Source: a bacterium
Lineage (GTDB): Bacteria; Acidobacteriota; Thermoanaerobaculia; Multivoradales; J023
Length of the DNA stretch: 34,919 nt
Reading direction: 5' to 3'
NCBI GenBank assembly: GCA_024226315.1
Contig: JAAELT010000031.1
Span: 1-34,919 of the forward strand
The notes below the pieces were generated by a model, which saw nothing but the letters and a program-made list of their open reading frames with translations, made no database searches and was not told the DNA's origin. A program made the translations under genes and the position numbers. This document shows, piece after piece, positions 32,080 through 34,919 of the stretch (position 1 is the first letter of the stretch; each line of letters opens with the position of its first letter).

Positions 32080-33132
32080 ATGCCTCGAACGATCCTAGAG
32101 ATCCCTGAGTCATTGGTCGAAGACGTTAAGCTACACGGCGTCCATCCAAAGGACGTTGTCATCTACGCAAACTCCCTTTGCAATCTGCGCTGTAAGCACT
32201 GCTATGTAGGCAATGATCTCCTTGCTAAAAGGATCTACTACTCTGCTGAATCTATCGCCCGCTTCTTGCGGACTGCCGAGCCGCTGAGCAGAGTAACGGT
32301 GCTTGGCGGCGAGCCGTTCCTGCACCCAGCGATCTCTCGCATCTTGACGGCTATTGGCGAAGCAGAGATTTCGGAAAGGCGGGTGACCACGAACCTTACG
32401 AGGCCCGTTCGCTCTCACACCAGACAACTCCGTGATTACTCCATTCGCGTATGCGTGAGCATAGATGGGCACGAAGAGTCTATTCACGACGCCATTCGTG
32501 GCCCGGGCGCGTTCTGCCAGACCGTGGAGAATCTCCAGATTCTTCTCTCCGCGGACGTCGATGTCGAGATTACGCACACCGTTACAAACCTAACGATCGA
32601 GTCGTTGCCGAACCTGATTGCATTCTGCAAATCGCTGGGTGTCAAGAGACTGAACCTGCACAAGATCTCCGAGCGAGGGAACGCCACGACCTCCCGTCAT
32701 CTGTTACTCGCGCCCGAGCGATGGGTCGACCTGCGGCAGCGGCTTAGATCCTGGGCCCGGCCAAATGGCTCCCTTCTTATCAGGTATGAGGTTACGCACG
32801 TTACGCGCGAGGAGTTTCTGGGTCTGTTGGAAGCTGGCCAGTACCGCCATCACGCGATAGGCAGTTTCTATGACGACGAAGGTGGACAGAGAGTCGTTCT
32901 ATATCCGGACGGCAAGGTCTACCTTTCGTCCGAGGCCTTCGGAACTGACTCCGAGATCGGACGAATATCTAATGCCGGATTTACGTTCAATGAAAATCCG
33001 CAGAATGAACTGACTCTAGTCCAACAACACGGCGAGGCGTTTTCGGTCTCAATGATCGACGAGCGATTACAGGGAACGTCTGACTACCCGGTCGTTCTCT
33101 CTGTGTCTTTTCGGGAGTCCGTCAATGTCTAA
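32080..33132 (+). CDS. Radical SAM protein with cysteine-free SPASM-like tail
   Basis: The protein is about 350 aa from ATG 32080; a TTG at 32074 overlapping the TIR stop (TTGA) is an alternative. The [4Fe-4S] motif is CNLRCKHC (Cys34, Cys38, Cys41), followed by VTVLGGEPFLHP, a GGEP motif that contacts SAM, and SIDGHEESIHDAIRG as in PqqE-like enzymes. The C-terminal part reads VVLYPDGKVYLSSEAFGTDSEIGRI, the outline of a SPASM domain where cysteines would normally ligate auxiliary clusters, but without them. The substrate is unknown. It is coupled to the TIR gene upstream and to a Nudix gene whose ATG (33125) overlaps its stop. Confidence 0.88.
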   Translation: MPRTILEIPESLVEDVKLHGVHPKDVVIYANSLCNLRCKHCYVGNDLLAKRIYYSAESIARFLRTAEPLSRVTVLGGEPFLHPAISRILTAIGEAEISERRVTTNLTRPVRSHTRQLRDYSIRVCVSIDGHEESIHDAIRGPGAFCQTVENLQILLSADVDVEITHTVTNLTIESLPNLIAFCKSLGVKRLNLHKISERGNATTSRHLLLAPERWVDLRQRLRSWARPNGSLLIRYEVTHVTREEFLGLLEAGQYRHHAIGSFYDDEGGQRVVLYPDGKVYLSSEAFGTDSEIGRISNAGFTFNENPQNELTLVQQHGEAFSVSMIDERLQGTSDYPVVLSVSFRESVNV

Positions 33133-33452
33133 ACGAACCCGGCGCGCGTCGACTATTACACGACCTGCCGTCGGGCTCGCGGTCTTCATTCATACGTCGT
33201 AAGGGCAGAATTCTGTTCGGCAAAAGAGCGCCTAAACGAGGTCATGGAGTCTGGTGCATTCCGGGCGGACACCTCGAGGCGGGCGAGTCGTTTGAGGAAT
33301 GAACTCGGCGCGAAACCTATGAGGAGACCGGGCTCCGCATCAAAAACCTGAGTGTGATCACCGTAACGAACGATATCTTTCTTGGCCAGCAGGAGCATTA
33401 CGTCACGGGCGTAACCGGCCACGCGCGCCCCCAGCGACCCGGGATTCTCTGA
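33125..33452 (+). pseudogene. Nudix hydrolase pseudogene truncated next to the IS
   Basis: ATG 33125 overlaps the radical SAM stop by 8 bp. The first frame reads MSKRTRR...VGLAVFIHTS and hits TAA at 33200. The Nudix sequence continues in the +1 frame as RKGRILFGKRAP, VWCIPGGHLEAGESFEE, then an in-frame TGA at 33300-33302, then TRRETYEETGL, completing the Nudix box GX5EX7REXXEEXG apart from the stop. Similarity fades near 33420, where the insertion sequence begins. One frameshift, one nonsense codon and a lost 3' end show it is dead here. Nudix enzymes hydrolyse X-linked nucleoside diphosphates such as ADP-ribose, which would fit a TIR partner. Confidence 0.85.
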
Positions 33453-33475
33453 GAATCAGGACCGCAGGAGCGAAA

Positions 33476-33542
33476 ATCGGGTCCTCCTTTCAGGATATGG
33501 TGCGGGAATACTACTAACCGCACCTGAGAGGAGGATCCCGAT
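33476..33542 (+). promoter_or_regulatory. Hairpin sequestering the transposase ribosome binding site
   Basis: ATCGGGTCCTCCTTTCAG (33476-33493) can pair with CTGAGAGGAGGATCCCGAT (33524-33542). The right arm holds the AGAGGAGG ribosome binding site ending just before ATG 33543. A transcript entering from outside would fold and hide the site, as in the fold-back inhibition known from other IS elements. Confidence 0.65.
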
Positions 33543-34919
33543 ATGGAGATTGTGAATCAGTTGCCGGACCCGAGCAAGAAGAATCGTCTGGCTGGTCTTC
33601 TCGACGAGCTGCAGAGCTTCGTCACGGCCTCCGCAGAGGAGGGCGTGGCAGCCCATGAGGTCGAGCAGGGCATCTGGCAACAGGTCTTGAAGCTGGGTCG
33701 AGAGTCCCTGCAGGTGTTCTTTGATCGGGCCGGCGATGGCGACCTTGGCGAGAGTGTTGAGCTTGAAGGTGGCCGTCGATTGCGCCGCCTTCCCGGAGAG
33801 CATGTACGCCCGTACCAGTCGGTCTTCGGCCCCTTCGAGCTGCGTCGAGCGATGTACGGCACGCGAGTGGGGCAACGCATCGAGCTTGTGCCTCTGGATC
33901 AGCGATTGCAGTTGCCGGAGAGCAAGTTCTCCTACCTGCTCCAAGATTGGGACCAGCGTTTGGCGGTGGAGAGCCCGTACGCAGAGGTGAGTAGGACGTT
34001 GTGCAGAATCCTTGGATTCTCTCAGTCGGTGGACAGCCTGGAGCGGATGAACCGGAAAATGTCGGAGCCGGTGGTGGATTACTGGGACTCGCTGGCACCG
34101 CCTCCAGCCTCGGAGGAGGGCTCGTTGTTGGTCCTCAGTGCCGATGGCAAAGGGGTACCGATTCGTCGCGACAAGGGCACCGCGGTGGCGCCAGGCCCAG
34201 CGCCTTTGAAGGGGCCCAAGCCCGGGGCGAAGAAGATGGCGCTGCTGGGGGCGAGTTACACCGTGAATCGTCGGGTGAGGACGCCGGAAGAGGTGACGGA
34301 GTCGCTGTTTCTCAAAGCTGCAATCTCGAGCGCAAAGCGCCCGGGTCCTCAGAACAAGCGCTTGCGTGCGAGCTTGGCGCGCAGCGAGAGCGGGGCTACA
34401 GATCCGGCCCGAGCCGAGATTTCCGGCTGGCTGGCGATGGAGGCCGAGGATCGTAATCCGGCTGGCAAGAGACCCATGATTCTGTTGATGGACGGCCAGC
34501 ATTCCCTGTGGGAGACGGCGCAGCGTGATTTGCCAGACGGCGCGATCGAGATCCTGGATCTGCTGCACGTGACCCCACGTCTGTGGAAGGCTGCCTATCT
34601 CTTCCACCCCGAGGGCAGCGCGTCTGCGGCGCAGTTCGTTCGCAGCCGCGTACTGCGCATTCTGAAGGGAGAGGTTCATTCGGTGGTTCGAGGTCTCCGC
34701 CAAATGGCAACCCGGAGCGGCCTGACGGGTCGTAAGCGCAAGCAACTGGAACGGATTTGCGGGTACTTCGAGAATCACCGCTCGAGGATGCGCTACCACG
34801 AGTATTTGGCCGCCGGATATCCGATCGCCACCGGAGTGATCGAAGGAGCTTGTCGCCACGTCGTCAAGGATCGCTTGGAGAGAGCCGGCATGCAATGGGT
34901 GTTCGAGGGGGCCCAGGCC
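33543..34919 (+). CDS. ISKra4-family DDE transposase (3' end outside window)
   Basis: The frame is open from ATG 33543 to the window edge, 459 codons. It begins MEIVNQLPDPSKKNRLAGLL and has FGPFELRRAMYGTRVGQRIE upstream of the catalytic region. The DDE triad is seen as LSADGKGVPIRR (first Asp), ILLMDGQHSLWE (second Asp) and GVIEGACRHVVKDRLERAGM (Glu), the last being highly characteristic of ISKra4 transposases. A GAGGAGG site precedes the start but is held in a hairpin. The usual length of 480-520 aa suggests that only the end is missing. Codon use and GC are closer to the chromosome than those of the TIR cassette, so the IS may have arrived separately. Confidence 0.88.
   Translation, partial: MEIVNQLPDPSKKNRLAGLLDELQSFVTASAEEGVAAHEVEQGIWQQVLKLGRESLQVFFDRAGDGDLGESVELEGGRRLRRLPGEHVRPYQSVFGPFELRRAMYGTRVGQRIELVPLDQRLQLPESKFSYLLQDWDQRLAVESPYAEVSRTLCRILGFSQSVDSLERMNRKMSEPVVDYWDSLAPPPASEEGSLLVLSADGKGVPIRRDKGTAVAPGPAPLKGPKPGAKKMALLGASYTVNRRVRTPEEVTESLFLKAAISSAKRPGPQNKRLRASLARSESGATDPARAEISGWLAMEAEDRNPAGKRPMILLMDGQHSLWETAQRDLPDGAIEILDLLHVTPRLWKAAYLFHPEGSASAAQFVRSRVLRILKGEVHSVVRGLRQMATRSGLTGRKRKQLERICGYFENHRSRMRYHEYLAAGYPIATGVIEGACRHVVKDRLERAGMQWVFEGAQA

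Larger units (their letters stand above)
33441..34919 (+). mobile_element. ISKra4-family insertion sequence (partial)
   Basis: The element begins at about 33441, right after the Nudix remnant, and runs off the right edge. Its left end has a perfect palindrome GATTCTC-T-GAGAATC (33443-33457), then a long hairpin before the transposase gene. The exact terminal repeat and target-site duplication cannot be fixed without the right end. Confidence 0.75.

Noticed and set aside
33456..34895. 479-aa minus-strand open frame
   Set aside because: It is the antisense shadow of the transposase, whose plus-strand reading carries the DDE residues and ISKra4 signature.

Overview
The window is a high-GC, gene-dense stretch of a Gram-negative chromosome, shown by outer-membrane beta-barrel, lipoprotein and periplasmic multiheme proteins. 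The mix of GGS-type SGNH hydrolases with TPRs, a short MutS-like ATPase, a PEDLL-type sigma-like factor, large paired-CXXCH cytochromes and minisatellite-like intergenic repeats suggests an Acidobacteriota lineage, perhaps Thermoanaerobaculia-like. This is inference; Desulfobacterota or Myxococcota are alternatives. I see no rRNA, tRNA or CRISPR.

Left part (1-11.6 kb): an unrecognised acidic-tailed protein diverges from a sigma-like factor that is followed by sfsA, which appears frameshifted near its start. Next come an MNT nucleotidyltransferase with a decayed HEPN partner, a 43-bp tandem repeat array, a MATE transporter, a membrane-anchored SGNH hydrolase, a MutS-like ATPase, an RlmJ-type methyltransferase and a second SGNH hydrolase with TPRs.

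Centre (11.6-27.3 kb) is the most coherent system. Nine minus-strand genes read from 23675 down to 11623. The first encodes a hexaheme cytochrome closely resembling the Geobacter nanowire proteins OmcS/OmcE, including the inter-subunit histidine position. It has its own terminator and is followed by a 695-aa beta-barrel with an embedded discoidin-like domain, two CsgG/GNA1162-like proteins, a double-parvulin PPIase, a 26-heme and a 16-heme cytochrome, and two NHL-type propeller proteins. Several junctions overlap by 4 bp. I read this as an extracellular electron-transfer conduit plus cytochrome filament. Diverging from it is a sensor kinase with a periplasmic CXXCH motif, an NtrC-family sigma-54 activator and a pseudo-receiver. 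A near-consensus sigma-54 promoter faces the nanowire gene, so the window seems to hold a filament, its conduit and its own redox- or heme-linked control circuit.

Right part (27.3-34.9 kb) is accessory DNA: a hairpin, adjacent 42-bp and 40-bp tandem arrays, an ABATE-domain protein, a VapBC pair with a probable operator, a broken Ntn-hydrolase-like remnant, and a TPR-like gene between two small ORFs that share a GPxIDPM motif. Then comes a lower-GC, tightly coupled TIR - radical SAM - Nudix cassette. Its Nudix gene is broken and its right side meets an ISKra4-family insertion sequence that runs off the window. The TIR/radical SAM/Nudix cassette and the GPxIDPM small ORFs are the best candidates for undescribed systems. 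The several frameshifted genes could be true decay or assembly indels.
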